Positions 30,601-39,829 of a stretch of DNA of 45,380 bases are shown piece by piece; the stretch's first letter is position 1; every line of letters starts with the position of its first letter. A program made the translations under genes and the position numbers. The notes beneath the pieces are model-generated. The model was not told where the DNA came from. It saw nothing but the letters and a program-made list of their open reading frames with translations, and ran no database searches. This DNA is from a virus: the IMG/VR virus record IMGVR_UViG_3300037087_000143, positions 1-45,380 of that record; one strand, written 5' to 3'.

Positions 30601-32475
30601 AGCGTCGTGCCAGTCCTTGGTGACCCCCGGCATCTTGATGTCTTCCCCGTGGGCTTCCTTGGCCTTGTCGAGCATGGCCTTCAGTTGCTCGTCGCTCACG
30701 GTCGTCTTCTTCGCTGTCTCGGCTTCGAGCTGGGCGGCGTAGGGATCCTCGGCAGGCTTCACTTCGGGGAGTTGGGGTTCCCTGTCCACGATGTCCCCGA
30801 TGGTCTGCTTCGCCTGCATCTCGCGCGTTGCAGCCTCGATGGGGTGCTGAGGGATCTCCGCGGCCTTCGCCTTCTCCGTGGCCGCCTTCACGGCTTCCTC
30901 GAAGCGCGCTTCCTGGGCCTGCTTGGCGAGTTCCCGGTCGGCCGCTGCGGAGACGGCGTTCTCGATGTGCGTCTGGACCATCGAGCGAAGCGCCTCGTGG
31001 GCGCCAACGGCACCGCCGGCCACGAGGAACTGGCCTACCGCTCCTTCGGTGATCTCGGTGGCAAGCTCCCCGGCGCTCTTCAGCTTCGTCTTGCCGTACT
31101 CGTTTGCCTGCTCCTCATGGAGAAGCTGGGCATAGGCGTCAGCGTGCTCTGGGTTGTCGAAGATTCCGAGATGTTTCCCTGTCTTGTGGTACAGAGCGAT
31201 GGCCTGATCGTCAGTGAGATGTTTTCCGTCGTCACTGATTGTCGGGACAAGGATCTCCTTGCCGCGCTCCTCGAATGACATCGACTCCACGGTGCTGATT
31301 GAGCCATCCTCATTCTGTACCGTTGGGCGAGCGTGGATGTCGATATTTCCGGGAGTGAGAAGGCCCGGTGATTTTGCGAGTCGAGCTTCCTGAGCCTTCG
31401 CCTGCTGGTCCTTCAGCCTGTTTGAGAGCGAGGCCGCCACTTCGGGAAGCGCGGCGTTCGCCGTCGCCATCCCCACCGCCATGAGCCCCTGCTTCCCGAA
31501 CGCCCCGGCCGTCTCTGCCGTGGCCGCATCCATCCCGAGGGTTGTACCCAGCTTCCCGGCGGCAGCTTTCGGGATCGCCGTGGCCGCGGTCTTGTCGATC
31601 GCTCCGTTGAGCATGGGACGAATCACGCCGTCGATGAGAGCGTCCCCAACAGGCTTTGAGGCTTCCTGCCCGATTGGGATTGCCATGAGGCCGATCTGGA
31701 GAGCGCCAAGGCCCGCGGCGGCCATGCGGGCGTAGGTGGGGTCCACTCTGCGGTCGATGAGGCTCCCGTAGGCGCCTCCCACGAGGGAGCCGAATACCTT
31801 CTGAGATTCCCCCACCGCAGCTTCGAGGAAGTGCGTCTTCGTGTTCATGCCCAGCGTCTTCGAAAGAAGCTCCCCGCTGAGGATTGAAAGGCCCGTGTAG
31901 GCAACGGTGTCGGTGGCGTGCTCCACCTGATAGCCGAGTTGGAAGGCGATCCCTGCGGCCTGCTGAGGGAGCCACCCCAGCGTAGGCCCCAGCTCGGCCT
32001 GCTGCTTCTTCACGGCAGAACGCGCGTCCTTCGTGGCTTGACTGTCATCGCCGAGGAACATCTTGCCCGCGAGATCCGCATCCTGGGCCGCGAGCTGCTG
32101 GCCCTTGAACGTGTTCTGGACCTTCTGGAATATCGTGGCCGGCGTCTGCCCTTTCACCGAGTCACCGTAGATGTGCTGCGTCACGGCGTCGAAGTTCTGG
32201 TGGACATCCACGGGATGGATCTTCAGCCAGTCGCCAATGGCCTTCGAAGCCTGGATCTTCGCATCGGCCTGAGCGGGATCCGGGGAGAGCGCCATCACGT
32301 TCTGGCGGGCCTGCTCGGGATTTGGGGCAGAGTACGCCGTAGGGACATCGCCCACCGGGAGCTGCGGCTGGTTTGGGACCTTCGGCTCCGGGTTCGGCGG
32401 GGCATACGCGGGAGCCGGGGCTACCGCTGTCGCCGACCCGGGCTCAGGATTCGGAGCGTCGTACTGGTCGCTCAC
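27691..32475 (-). CDS. Large internal virion / DNA-ejection protein
   Basis: The 1594-residue protein is the largest in the genome. Near residues 370-450 is a domain recurring in big phage proteins (NIDIHARPTVQNEDGSISTV, SMSFEERGKEILVPTISDDG, HLGIFDNPEHADAYAQLLHE). Long coiled coils, a helical C-terminal half and Ala/Gly-rich hydrophobic helices (about 240-340) may cross membranes. Size and place fit the T7 gp16-type ejection protein. No lytic transglycosylase motif is evident. It starts at GTG overlapping the upstream stop. Confidence 0.75.
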   Translation of the reverse strand: MSDQYDAPNPEPGSATAVAPAPAYAPPNPEPKVPNQPQLPVGDVPTAYSAPNPEQARQNVMALSPDPAQADAKIQASKAIGDWLKIHPVDVHQNFDAVTQHIYGDSVKGQTPATIFQKVQNTFKGQQLAAQDADLAGKMFLGDDSQATKDARSAVKKQQAELGPTLGWLPQQAAGIAFQLGYQVEHATDTVAYTGLSILSGELLSKTLGMNTKTHFLEAAVGESQKVFGSLVGGAYGSLIDRRVDPTYARMAAAGLGALQIGLMAIPIGQEASKPVGDALIDGVIRPMLNGAIDKTAATAIPKAAAGKLGTTLGMDAATAETAGAFGKQGLMAVGMATANAALPEVAASLSNRLKDQQAKAQEARLAKSPGLLTPGNIDIHARPTVQNEDGSISTVESMSFEERGKEILVPTISDDGKHLTDDQAIALYHKTGKHLGIFDNPEHADAYAQLLHEEQANEYGKTKLKSAGELATEITEGAVGQFLVAGGAVGAHEALRSMVQTHIENAVSAAADRELAKQAQEARFEEAVKAATEKAKAAEIPQHPIEAATREMQAKQTIGDIVDREPQLPEVKPAEDPYAAQLEAETAKKTTVSDEQLKAMLDKAKEAHGEDIKMPGVTKDWHDAVRMDPNDEGKAVLWYNDAEGGTHAIVEPLEAKATERPSTGNGGVTNPEPATRPVTPAMSEEQGRVLDEATRSEEGTSDYIERRPDVQALNKKISDLQLAVDQGKTEGKAALEAARAEKTAAVKSLRDQIKTRAQTNKDLADIKAVVAGAKYMNRDLGDAVKALGEKLDLKGKTSKANLTKDYLSELSAVHDALVAEPDRGPTIDLGKLKDLSRVKARDLSPEDLSDVTDALKNLAWVQRMRDKVQDTGKAIELDGLRKEATEKVQGLKFNAEEQARADSGARAPLARKSKEFWRDAKSTGNTGFAGYDFNAQRVFGGKDTENYRIVSRNLLQADLRREPHANALLSPVMDDWLSKDMGINRRTQPLKYIKYATEQFTEDGFTLDRGDIMSAYMHYQAENNKASLLSGAAIASSIDPNRVIQIPDETYQKFFSHLDPKEIKMMKEIAARDLLKAGDERAKEFENRYGYPMSREQNYWPKNVVRDADVRSDIEALRKSMRWVRAAPDESHSIERTGAKGPIRLRNFFEVYPEVMADTAHVVEMGPVVGEAGKILWDPKISETVKQRQGAPVLNGMRDDLKFMAGQGNTSQWWEKGMDGLGNVITSINLANNVKSAIKQALLAGRSFTEVRADAWLKGAAYVATHPRKAQEAAEAVSMFVSTARRKGGTLEQSQMLNTEGGLQTFKAVRTQVKKAGMFLNKKGTQLSFLIDAHAAIQHSMIEFERAEQGKPFLSDSFRSATGLSEGDVAALTPGQRMSAAGKFADQVIGETHASSARGQEIGIQKAAPTRLLTKFQSEPMKAFENMRRSLMDYQQNKSTFNLSKLVKTMTFYTVAEGAVFYGLDSVWNALFGSLKGNQAQQDKRAPNLGEEEALANLNYVPVVGPIASGAITRTKFPSAYTGNVGGSVEDLIGQTLDALAKLHQGEKLNEMQRANAMQKFVDGVTDIGLGVFGTSIKSPRSVARGIEQRLEK

Positions 32476-34442
32476 TTACTCACCACCGGCCACTTCGTCA
32501 CGTCAGACCCGGCCTTGAACTGTGCGGCCTTCACCGCGTGCCACTGGCCGTTGCCGTTGGCATCCACCGCGTAGGCGTAGACGTTCCCCCCCGCGCTGTG
32601 GAGGTACTGCTGGCCGCTTGCGTCGTGCTGATCGACCTTCGTGACTTTAACTCCAAGATTCTTGGTGAGGTCGTTCTGGAGGACTGTGGAGAACCGCTTC
32701 AGCGTCGGCTGGAAGCCCTCCGTCTGCGACATCTCCCCGATCTCTCCGCGCTGGATGCGCCCCTGGAGATCGTTCATGGCGCCGCGGTCCTGGGCACCGA
32801 AGAATACCTGGTTGAGGATTCCCTCGGTGGAGAACATCTTCCCCACTTCCTTGTTGAGCACCTTGTCCGTCGTCACGGCTTTGATATGGTCCACCGCAGA
32901 GTAGATGTCCTCCAGAGTGGGAGGCTTTCCCTGCGCTGCTTTGTCCCGGTACCACTGGTCGAGCATCATCGTGGCCGCCACTCCCTGCTCGCGCGGTACC
33001 AGTCCCGGGGCTCCGGTCACGGGGTTTGGTGAGGACCACGAGTTGATCATTGATTTCGCGTCGTGGAGAGTGGGGTCGTCGTCTCGCCGGTTCTTCAGGA
33101 GGTAGTCCAACTCCTCGCCGTCGATCTTGATGACCTTTCCCTTGTCCGGCCCGTCCGGGACGGTATAGCCTCCCTCCTTGAACGCCTGACGGAATATCGC
33201 ACCCTTGTCCAGTTTCTCGGAAGAAGGCTCGGAGTCGAGGAGGAGGAGGTACGGGGGGATGCGATTGGCGATCGGTCCCTTCGGTGGCTCCTTCTCGTCG
33301 TTGATGCGGGCCTCGATGTAGGCGTATTCCTGCTGGTACTCGGTGTTGGACTGGAACTTCTGGTCCCTGTCGGAGAACCAACGCAGCGTGTCCTCCCAGG
33401 AGTTGCCGTCCTGGTTGAACTTATTCACGCTATTTCGCATCGCCGTGTTGTTGATCTTGTCCTTGGCGTCCAGATAGGACATCGCCGCCTTCATCGTGGC
33501 TTCCTGGCGGAAGCCCGGGACCTGGCTCACGAGTTGGTCGAGGGCCTGGCTGTAGATCATGCCTCCCTCGTCGTGCGCCTTCACCGCGGAGTCGATGACC
33601 TTCTGGTTCCACTGCGACTGCTCGCCGGCGTCTACTGCTTTCACCTGGTTGGTGAGTTGCACACGATCCTTCTCGGCTATATCTCCTCGCATTCCAAGCT
33701 CTGCCAGAGCCGCATCAGATCCTTTCTCTTGAACCGTCTGGAGAAGACTCTTTGAGAGCATCCCAAGTTGGGCCGCGGCCTTTGCCGCATCTACCTTCTC
33801 GGCAAGAACCTGCGGGTGGTAGAAGTTGCTGTAGGTGGGGTTGGAGCCGAAGGCATCGAGCAAATCGGTCTTCCCCGTCCTTATCGCATCTTGGGTCGCG
33901 TACTGAAGTGCTCTGTCCACTCCCGCCTTGCCGTCATCAAGGGCCTGTTTGGTTGCCTCAGCGTATGCAGATTTGTGTGCTTCCACTGCCGTACTCGTGA
34001 AGTTCTCCATCGCGTACTTAACGAGGTCGGGAAAAGCCTTGTACTTTTCTGCGATGTTCTGCTGCTGCTCATCGAGATACTTCTGGAAGTCCGGGTTGAG
34101 TTTCAAGGAGCGCATCGGAGCTGTGTTTCCGTTGTCGTCTATGCCTTCGCTGGTGATGAAGTCGTAGCCCTTCCCTGGCCCCTGGTGAACGAGGTCGATG
34201 GCCTTCGCGTTGGCTCCCTCTTTCGCGTGAAGGAGGTCTGCCTGCATGTTCACGAAAGCTGCGTCCTGGGATACTTGGTGGAGGTATTGACCAGCCTTTG
34301 AAAGTATCTCTGCTCCAGACTTTATTAAGTCACTGGAGTTTTTCTGGTTTTGCTCGGTCGCTCGAAGCAGTCCGGAGTAATCAATGCGTTCAGCTTGGAG
34401 GCTTGGAGTTGCGGGAATAGTGAAATCGTCAAGTCCTGCCAT
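32472..34442 (-). CDS. Internal virion protein
   Basis: The 656-residue protein is almost all helical (MAGLDDFTIPATPSLQAERI onward) with long amphipathic stretches and a small C-terminal domain (HSAGGNVYAYAVDANGNGQW). It overlaps the large ejection protein gene. By order after the tail tube genes it corresponds to T7 gp15-type core proteins. Confidence 0.68.
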   Translation of the reverse strand: MAGLDDFTIPATPSLQAERIDYSGLLRATEQNQKNSSDLIKSGAEILSKAGQYLHQVSQDAAFVNMQADLLHAKEGANAKAIDLVHQGPGKGYDFITSEGIDDNGNTAPMRSLKLNPDFQKYLDEQQQNIAEKYKAFPDLVKYAMENFTSTAVEAHKSAYAEATKQALDDGKAGVDRALQYATQDAIRTGKTDLLDAFGSNPTYSNFYHPQVLAEKVDAAKAAAQLGMLSKSLLQTVQEKGSDAALAELGMRGDIAEKDRVQLTNQVKAVDAGEQSQWNQKVIDSAVKAHDEGGMIYSQALDQLVSQVPGFRQEATMKAAMSYLDAKDKINNTAMRNSVNKFNQDGNSWEDTLRWFSDRDQKFQSNTEYQQEYAYIEARINDEKEPPKGPIANRIPPYLLLLDSEPSSEKLDKGAIFRQAFKEGGYTVPDGPDKGKVIKIDGEELDYLLKNRRDDDPTLHDAKSMINSWSSPNPVTGAPGLVPREQGVAATMMLDQWYRDKAAQGKPPTLEDIYSAVDHIKAVTTDKVLNKEVGKMFSTEGILNQVFFGAQDRGAMNDLQGRIQRGEIGEMSQTEGFQPTLKRFSTVLQNDLTKNLGVKVTKVDQHDASGQQYLHSAGGNVYAYAVDANGNGQWHAVKAAQFKAGSDVTKWPVVSK

Positions 34443-34886
34443 CTATCCCCCCAGCCCAAGCCCGAGGAACCCACCATGCCCGAAGAGTCCTCCTGTTTGT
34501 GTGGCATCAGCCGTAGCTTTTGCTACCTCAAGTTGGCCTTCGGCTTTCGTCTTCTCCAATTCAAGTTGGTTCACAAGGACTTCATAGCCTGTGTCGTACA
34601 GGCTTTTCTGCTGAGTATATGCAGCGGCACTTGAGGTGGGCTGACCTGATCCTCCCGTGTCAATTCCCCTCATGCCCATCGCGGCAAGGCGGTTGCCAAG
34701 GGTTTGTGCCTCGCCGGTCTTATACTCTGTTTTTTTTGCCTCTGAATACTGAGGGAAGAAGTCCAGGTACTTCTGGTAGACGGCCATGTCGGATTCGGCC
34801 GCTTGGTGTCCTGCTTTTGTGGCAGATTTATCTCCAAAGAGGTCAGTAAGCAAATCGATACCGAGTTTGACAAAGTAATCGCTCAT
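34443..34886 (-). CDS. Small internal virion protein candidate
   Basis: The 147-residue protein (MSDYFVKLGIDLLTDLFGDK) has a Gln/Glu-rich helical middle and a Gly-rich end (GGLFGHGGFLGLGLGG). Similar small proteins precede the internal core proteins in podoviruses (T7 gp14-like place). The assignment is by synteny and composition. Confidence 0.6.
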   Translation of the reverse strand: MSDYFVKLGIDLLTDLFGDKSATKAGHQAAESDMAVYQKYLDFFPQYSEAKKTEYKTGEAQTLGNRLAAMGMRGIDTGGSGQPTSSAAAYTQQKSLYDTGYEVLVNQLELEKTKAEGQLEVAKATADATQTGGLFGHGGFLGLGLGG

Positions 34887-36772
34887 ACTTCAACCAACTT
34901 GTAGCGCGCCGTGATCGACACGAGGTTGAAAGGAACAGGGTCCACGATGGCGACGTACACCCCCTGATTGTCGTCGATCTGCATGGGGAGGTTGTCAACG
35001 GGGATGAATCCCGACTTCATCGCCGGGGGGTTCCCGTAGGTCATCACACCGAGGATCTGGAGCTTGTCCCAGAAGTTGATCAGCGTCTCTCCGGGGTTTC
35101 CCAGGGGATCGCTCGGAGCCGTCTGCCCAACCCACCCGCCGAGGGATTTGTATACCTTCAGCCAAGCCTTCTCGATTGAGCGCAGCAACCCCAGTGCCCC
35201 ACCCTTCGCGGGAAGTATCGGGATGAGATCCCACCACGCCGAGTAATACGGGAATCCTACCTGGAGCTTCTTCACCGGCTGAGTGTAGTCGATGACCCCA
35301 CCCCCCGAACAGGTGACCAGCGGCATCACCCTTCCGTCTCCGAATCCCGCCACCTGCTGAGTACCGAGCGGGGAAGGAAGGCCGGTGAAGTGGGTGGTGC
35401 CAACGCCCCCGGGCGTCTGTGTCTGCCCGCAGTCCAGGTAGAAGCTGTCTTCCTGCGCGGTGGTGTTGATGTCGTCCAGGTACAGGTACTCGATGGAGAC
35501 GGTGGTGCCGCGCACCACGGCGAGCCAGAGCTCATCGTAATTGGTACCGGAGAGGACGCACCCTCCCGCCACCTTGCCAGAGCCCCCAATCTGGTGCTGG
35601 GAAAATCCGCAGCCGGCGTTCACGATGAACCCTGTGTCCTGCTGCTTCACGTTCGCAGAGACGATCGTGCCGTCAGCCATGCGGATCCACGCGATGGGCT
35701 CGGGTCGAAGCGTAACCCAGAAGTCCACGGCGACGCGGGACATGAGGTGCTCGGCGTGGTCGGACAGCGGTGCGTCTGAGAAAAATCCCCTCTGGAGCGA
35801 GAGGATGAGGCTGCGCAGCGTCTTTCCATCCGCGCCAAGATAGAGGTTGACGTTGACTACAGGGACCGGCCGCGAGTTGGCAAGAGCCCCGTAGCTGGCG
35901 CTCTTCTTCATCCAGTAGGTAGCGGGAGTTGGGGGGGTACCTGTTACCCCATCAGGGTACATCCATGTGGACTTGTCGGTTCCCGCCAGAAGGGACTGCG
36001 TTGCCAGGAGCCAGAGAACGCGCGAGGCGTTCATGTCGTTCTGGAGGAGGTAGATGGCGTCTGCCGCGGCCGGGGAAGCTGGGATCGTGAAGATGAGATA
36101 GGTCTGCGCCGTCCCGGGAGCAGGGAGCGTGCAGGCGTACTGTGCCGTGGGGTTGGTGTTGGTGCCCGTCAGGAAGAGGCGGCCCGCGTAGAACTCTCCA
36201 GCCCCGGGATAGTGATTCAGGCTGCCGAACGTCTCGGGTGTCCCTGCCGTAGTATTGGTGAACGTCGGCTGGCTTGCCGACCAGGCCCCGCTTCCGTCAG
36301 AGGCGGCGTTCACGATCTCGCAGACGGGGCAGCCCCCCGCGGTACCCGTTGCCGTCCCCGACATGAAGAGCCAGAGCGTTCCGTTCGTCGATGCGTGGTT
36401 GATCGCCGGAAGGTCCGCGAGGGCATAGGCGGGAACGTTCGTGGTGATCGTGGTGACGTAGGCGTGCGTGGCTTGGGAGAACACGTAGATCGTGGCTACT
36501 CCGGAGACGAGGCAGATGACCAGCGCGAACTGCTGGCCGTACTTCGCGGTGAACTTGACCATGCGGACAACCTGAGAGTCCGCGGGCACCACGTAGGAGA
36601 AGCGCGTCCCGGGGCGCCGCCGCCAGCCCCCACCCGCGCGCGGGAGCACGTTATACATGAGGGCCGAACCCGTCTTGTACTCGGGGGATTCCACTCGGCC
36701 CTGGAAGGTCGGAGCTATCTCGCCGTAGCCGAAGTCACCCTTCGTTACCTCATGGACATCGAGATCGCTCAT
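34883..36772 (-). CDS. Tail tubular protein B / nozzle-like
   Basis: The 629-residue beta-rich protein contains QGRVESPEYKTGSALMYNVL and GGWRRRPGTRFSYVVP, the N-terminal pattern of podovirus nozzle proteins (T7 gp12-like: many Arg, then beta-propeller-like repeats). It follows the adaptor gene as expected. It forms the tail channel below the portal. Confidence 0.8.
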   Translation of the reverse strand: MSDLDVHEVTKGDFGYGEIAPTFQGRVESPEYKTGSALMYNVLPRAGGGWRRRPGTRFSYVVPADSQVVRMVKFTAKYGQQFALVICLVSGVATIYVFSQATHAYVTTITTNVPAYALADLPAINHASTNGTLWLFMSGTATGTAGGCPVCEIVNAASDGSGAWSASQPTFTNTTAGTPETFGSLNHYPGAGEFYAGRLFLTGTNTNPTAQYACTLPAPGTAQTYLIFTIPASPAAADAIYLLQNDMNASRVLWLLATQSLLAGTDKSTWMYPDGVTGTPPTPATYWMKKSASYGALANSRPVPVVNVNLYLGADGKTLRSLILSLQRGFFSDAPLSDHAEHLMSRVAVDFWVTLRPEPIAWIRMADGTIVSANVKQQDTGFIVNAGCGFSQHQIGGSGKVAGGCVLSGTNYDELWLAVVRGTTVSIEYLYLDDINTTAQEDSFYLDCGQTQTPGGVGTTHFTGLPSPLGTQQVAGFGDGRVMPLVTCSGGGVIDYTQPVKKLQVGFPYYSAWWDLIPILPAKGGALGLLRSIEKAWLKVYKSLGGWVGQTAPSDPLGNPGETLINFWDKLQILGVMTYGNPPAMKSGFIPVDNLPMQIDDNQGVYVAIVDPVPFNLVSITARYKLVEV

Positions 36773-36775
36773 GGC

Positions 36776-37492
36776 CTACGCGAACCTGTTCGGGTCTGAG
36801 AGATCGCCTTCGGTCGAGGAGTCGCCGCCCCGGGTGTCCTCGTAATACTTGTAGCCGCGGACGCCGCTGCCCTGGAAGGTCATCTTCATCTTGTCGTCGT
36901 TGGCGATGGCATTGCGCAGGGATGAGTCGGCGCTCTTCTCCAGGATCTTCAGGAGCGACGGGTTCTGACGCATCGGCATACAGAGGCCGCAGGCAAGCTG
37001 GTCGTGGACCGCGTGAAGGAACCAGTCGGGGAGCGTTGCCGCATCCTCGTTGTAGAGGAGCCGCTGGTACTTCAGGTAGACCGCCGTTGCGTTGGTGAGA
37101 ATCCACCGATCCTCTCGCGCCCACGGCATACTGGAAAGGGTGTCGTCGTCGGAGATCGTCGTCCCGGCTGGAACCGCGTTGATGGCAATCACCCCGTCCT
37201 GCTGGAAGTCGGAGCAGTCGTTGGGAAGCGCGTAGGCGTAGAGATAGCCGTAGGCGGGAACGTAGTTTCCGTCCACGACGAGCTGGGCGCGCTTCCTCAG
37301 CACGCACCAGTCGTCGTTGGCCGCCAGTACGGCCGTGATGGCATCGGGGAGCAGGTCCGCGCAGATGGCGGAGTTGGGGTCGGTCCCGCCAATGGCCGAG
37401 ATTCGGTCCTTCCCCACCGCCCGAAGTGCAGTGTTGCACACCGAAACCCAGGACGCCCCGGGGGATGCTCCAACTATGGGCGTCTGGGCCAT
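36776..37492 (-). CDS. Tail tubular protein A / adaptor-like
   Basis: The 238-residue protein begins MAQTPIVGASPGASWVSVCN and contains ADLLPDAITAVLAANDDWC and RQNPSLLKILEKSADSSLRNAI in separate blocks. This fits the helical adaptor that joins portal and nozzle in podoviruses (T7 gp11-like). A neighbour of the nozzle gene, it is separated by 3 bases. Confidence 0.75.
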   Translation of the reverse strand: MAQTPIVGASPGASWVSVCNTALRAVGKDRISAIGGTDPNSAICADLLPDAITAVLAANDDWCVLRKRAQLVVDGNYVPAYGYLYAYALPNDCSDFQQDGVIAINAVPAGTTISDDDTLSSMPWAREDRWILTNATAVYLKYQRLLYNEDAATLPDWFLHAVHDQLACGLCMPMRQNPSLLKILEKSADSSLRNAIANDDKMKMTFQGSGVRGYKYYEDTRGGDSSTEGDLSDPNRFA

Positions 37493-37499
37493 GTGTGTC

Positions 37500-38099
37500 C
37501 TACGCCCCCACCGTGGCTTTTTCTTTCTTCTTGGCTCGGGCCGCGGCCAGACGCTCGCCGGCCTCCTTCCTTGCCTCGGCGCTCATGGGCTTGCGGGTGC
37601 CCTTCTTGGCGGCGGGAGCGGGCCGCGCCGCGGGAGCCGCCGGCTTCTCGGGCCGCGTCAGGGTGATCGGGCCGCTGGCCTCGTAGGTCAACTGGTCCTG
37701 TCCCGCGATGACCTCCTCGGTCGTTTTCTTATTGCGCATGAGAGTCGGCCTGGTGATGGCAACGACGCCGTGGGGAAGTGTGAACTTGCCCTCGCCGGTC
37801 TTGGCGACCAGCCTGTCGTTGGCCTCTTCCTCCGCGGTGAGCTTCCGGTAGGGAAGGACACGCGCGTCCACGATGTCGCACAACTCGTCGTTGTGGGCCT
37901 CCACCCATGCCGCGGCGGCCTCGTCCCCGTACTCGAAGACCTCGGGGAACAGGCCGATGGCCGTCAGGCGGCGAAGCTGGGCCTCGTCGATGTCGTAGAT
38001 GCGCTCCCGCCGGTAGTTGTGCGTGATCGGGGTCTCGCGCTTGGAAAGGTGCTGGCGGTCTCCGCTGTCGATGGCGTCGTCGATGCAGATGAACTTCAT
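37500..38099 (-). CDS. Structural-region protein with Lys/Ala-rich tail
   Basis: The 199-residue protein starts MKFICIDDAIDSGDRQHLSK. Its C-terminal 60 residues are Ala/Pro/Lys-rich (PAAPAARPAPAAKKGTRKPM onward), like histone H1-type tails that bind nucleic acid. GGAGG lies 5 bases before this ATG, so the ATG seven codons earlier is not used. It may be a head-completion or DNA-binding virion protein. Confidence 0.7.
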   Translation of the reverse strand: MKFICIDDAIDSGDRQHLSKRETPITHNYRRERIYDIDEAQLRRLTAIGLFPEVFEYGDEAAAAWVEAHNDELCDIVDARVLPYRKLTAEEEANDRLVAKTGEGKFTLPHGVVAITRPTLMRNKKTTEEVIAGQDQLTYEASGPITLTRPEKPAAPAARPAPAAKKGTRKPMSAEARKEAGERLAAARAKKKEKATVGA

Positions 38100-38124
38100 C
38101 AGATCCTCCGTTGGATACAAGAGA

Positions 38125-38148
38125 TGGCCCCCTCATACGAGAGGGCCA
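38125..38148 (-). terminator. Hairpin between capsid-region and tail genes
   Basis: A stem of about 7-8 base pairs (tggccccctc with gagggcca) around a 6-base loop lies between two gene groups. It lacks a T-tract, so it may slow polymerase, protect mRNA ends or process the transcript. Confidence 0.35.
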
Positions 38149-38178
38149 CCCGAGTATACCGATTCGGAATCGCGGTTT

Positions 38179-38658
38179 CTACAGGTTGTTCCCGCCGAGG
38201 GTCACAGCCAGCGCGGCCCGTGCGCCGTGCTCGAAGAACACCTCGAAGGTGTTGGACGTGTAGGACCCGCTGGACTTCGCCGTCAGCCCCTGGCTGAAGT
38301 AGCGCCGCACCGTCTCCGGTGCCCGGTGCCTCCACTCCTGCCCGATGGGCCACACGATGCCCGTGGTCGTCGGGGCGTAGGTGGCAACGTAGGCCAGGGT
38401 CGAGTTCATGGCCGCCACGGTGTCGTCCGCGATGAACGGGATGATGTAGTCCGCCGCGTTGAAGGCGCCAAGGGCGCGCCACACCGCGTACAGGTCCCGG
38501 TCCAGGGTGTGCCGCGTGAAGCGGCTCAGGGTGGACATCGCCCCCATGTCGATGTAGGTCGTTCCGACCGCACCCGCCGGGTAGTAGTCGGTGTCCTTGG
38601 TCGTCGGGGAGATCGTCGCGTTGGCGATCGGTCCGTAGGAAAAGATTGCGTCTCTCAT
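38179..38658 (-). CDS. Capsid-adjacent structural protein
   Basis: The 159-residue protein starts MRDAIFSYGPIANATISPTT and is beta-rich (YYPAGAVGTTYIDMGAM, TFEVFFEHGARAALAVTLGG). It lies 26 bases downstream of the capsid gene. Size and position fit a head decoration (cement) protein. This is inferred from context. Confidence 0.7.
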   Translation of the reverse strand: MRDAIFSYGPIANATISPTTKDTDYYPAGAVGTTYIDMGAMSTLSRFTRHTLDRDLYAVWRALGAFNAADYIIPFIADDTVAAMNSTLAYVATYAPTTTGIVWPIGQEWRHRAPETVRRYFSQGLTAKSSGSYTSNTFEVFFEHGARAALAVTLGGNNL

Positions 38659-38684
38659 GGTCTTTGCTCCTCTTTCCCTTCTGC

Positions 38685-39665
38685 CTACGCCAGCGCCGTC
38701 AGGTTGTTGGGGATGCCTTCGTGCATCCGCAGCGGGATACCCGCCACGAACGTCACAGGCCCGTAGCCCTCGATCGCCTGCACGGTGAGCGCGCCGTTTG
38801 CCGTGTCGCGGTACGCCTGCGCCTCGATCTGGCCCTTGATCGTGCGGTTGACGAACAGGAAGGCGTTCCGTCCGAAGTTCTGGAGCTGGTTCTTCCCGTA
38901 GCGCACGAAGTCGGTGATCGAGAACGTGTTGGCCGCGCCGCTGGTGGCGAGGTTGGTGTAGCGCATGAGCGCCCTGTTGTTGCGCAGCACGATGCCCGCC
39001 CAGATCTGGTACAGGCGGCACCAGGCGTAGTTCTGCCCGGTCCCGGTCGGGGAGGTTACCCTCTGGCGACCGCGGTCCTCGTTGTGGAACCCGGGGGTCC
39101 CGCTGTTGGACGGGAAGGACAGGTGCAGGGTGTTCGGGGACAGCTCCATGAGCCACGCATCGGAGACGGAAGCCGCAGCCCCGCCGCTGAAAACGTAGGG
39201 AGCGCAGCCGGTGAGGGCCGCGCGCCTCATGCTCATCGAGTAGAAGTTGTCGGGTGCCAGTCCGTCGTTGCCGTACAGGAGGTTGTACGCCCAGTCCTGG
39301 AACGCCCCCTCCATGTTCAGGCCGTCTTCGCTGTCGCGCACGGCCAGGGGGTCATCGACGCCCTGGAGGATGCGCTCGTCGATCTGCGACTCTCCCTCGT
39401 AGAGCTTCACGGGCTCTTCGATGAAGTCGCCAGTCGAGGAGATGGTGGGGATGGGCTGGTTGGCGCGGGAGAACGTGCCCGTTCCGAGGCGGCTGCCCTG
39501 GAACTGGCGGTTCATCACGCCGTGGGTCGCCTTCAGCCAGGGCATGACATCCAGGAGGTCGATGATCTGAGCGAGCTCTCCGAGAGAGGCCGCCAGATTG
39601 TCGAAGTCCTTTCGGATAATCGCCTGGGGAAGGGTCATCTGCGCAAACGCGCTGAGACCTGCCAT
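38685..39665 (-). CDS. Major capsid protein
   Basis: The 326-residue protein begins MAGLSAFAQMTLPQAIIRKD. It has an N-terminal helical arm (LGELAQIIDLLDVMPW), a core with GFHNEDRGRQRVTSPTG and SITDFVRYGKNQLQNFGRNA, and a C-terminal strand region (GYGPVTFVAGIPLRMHEG). Pattern and length resemble coat proteins of BPP-1/BcepC6B-like podoviruses with the HK97 fold. AAGGAG lies 7 bases before the ATG. It follows the scaffold gene group and the tRNA, with a 164-base leader showing nothing else. Confidence 0.8.
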   Translation of the reverse strand: MAGLSAFAQMTLPQAIIRKDFDNLAASLGELAQIIDLLDVMPWLKATHGVMNRQFQGSRLGTGTFSRANQPIPTISSTGDFIEEPVKLYEGESQIDERILQGVDDPLAVRDSEDGLNMEGAFQDWAYNLLYGNDGLAPDNFYSMSMRRAALTGCAPYVFSGGAAASVSDAWLMELSPNTLHLSFPSNSGTPGFHNEDRGRQRVTSPTGTGQNYAWCRLYQIWAGIVLRNNRALMRYTNLATSGAANTFSITDFVRYGKNQLQNFGRNAFLFVNRTIKGQIEAQAYRDTANGALTVQAIEGYGPVTFVAGIPLRMHEGIPNNLTALA

Positions 39666-39829
39666 TGGTTGGCTCCTTACAGAATGCGTTTCGTGAGAAA
39701 CACACCGTCCGGTTCCCAGGCAGGTCAGGGAGGATCAAGGTCCCGATTTACACGGTTCCCAAGGCCCTCTTGAACTTCGAGGTCTCTTCTGAGTGCGGGT
39801 GGAGTCCCGGCACCGCCGAGAAGCTCCTA

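Noticed and set aside
29302-31278. A 658-codon plus-strand open frame
   Set aside because: It is the complement of the large ejection protein gene, Leu/Gly/Val-rich without domains, and has no ribosome site context.
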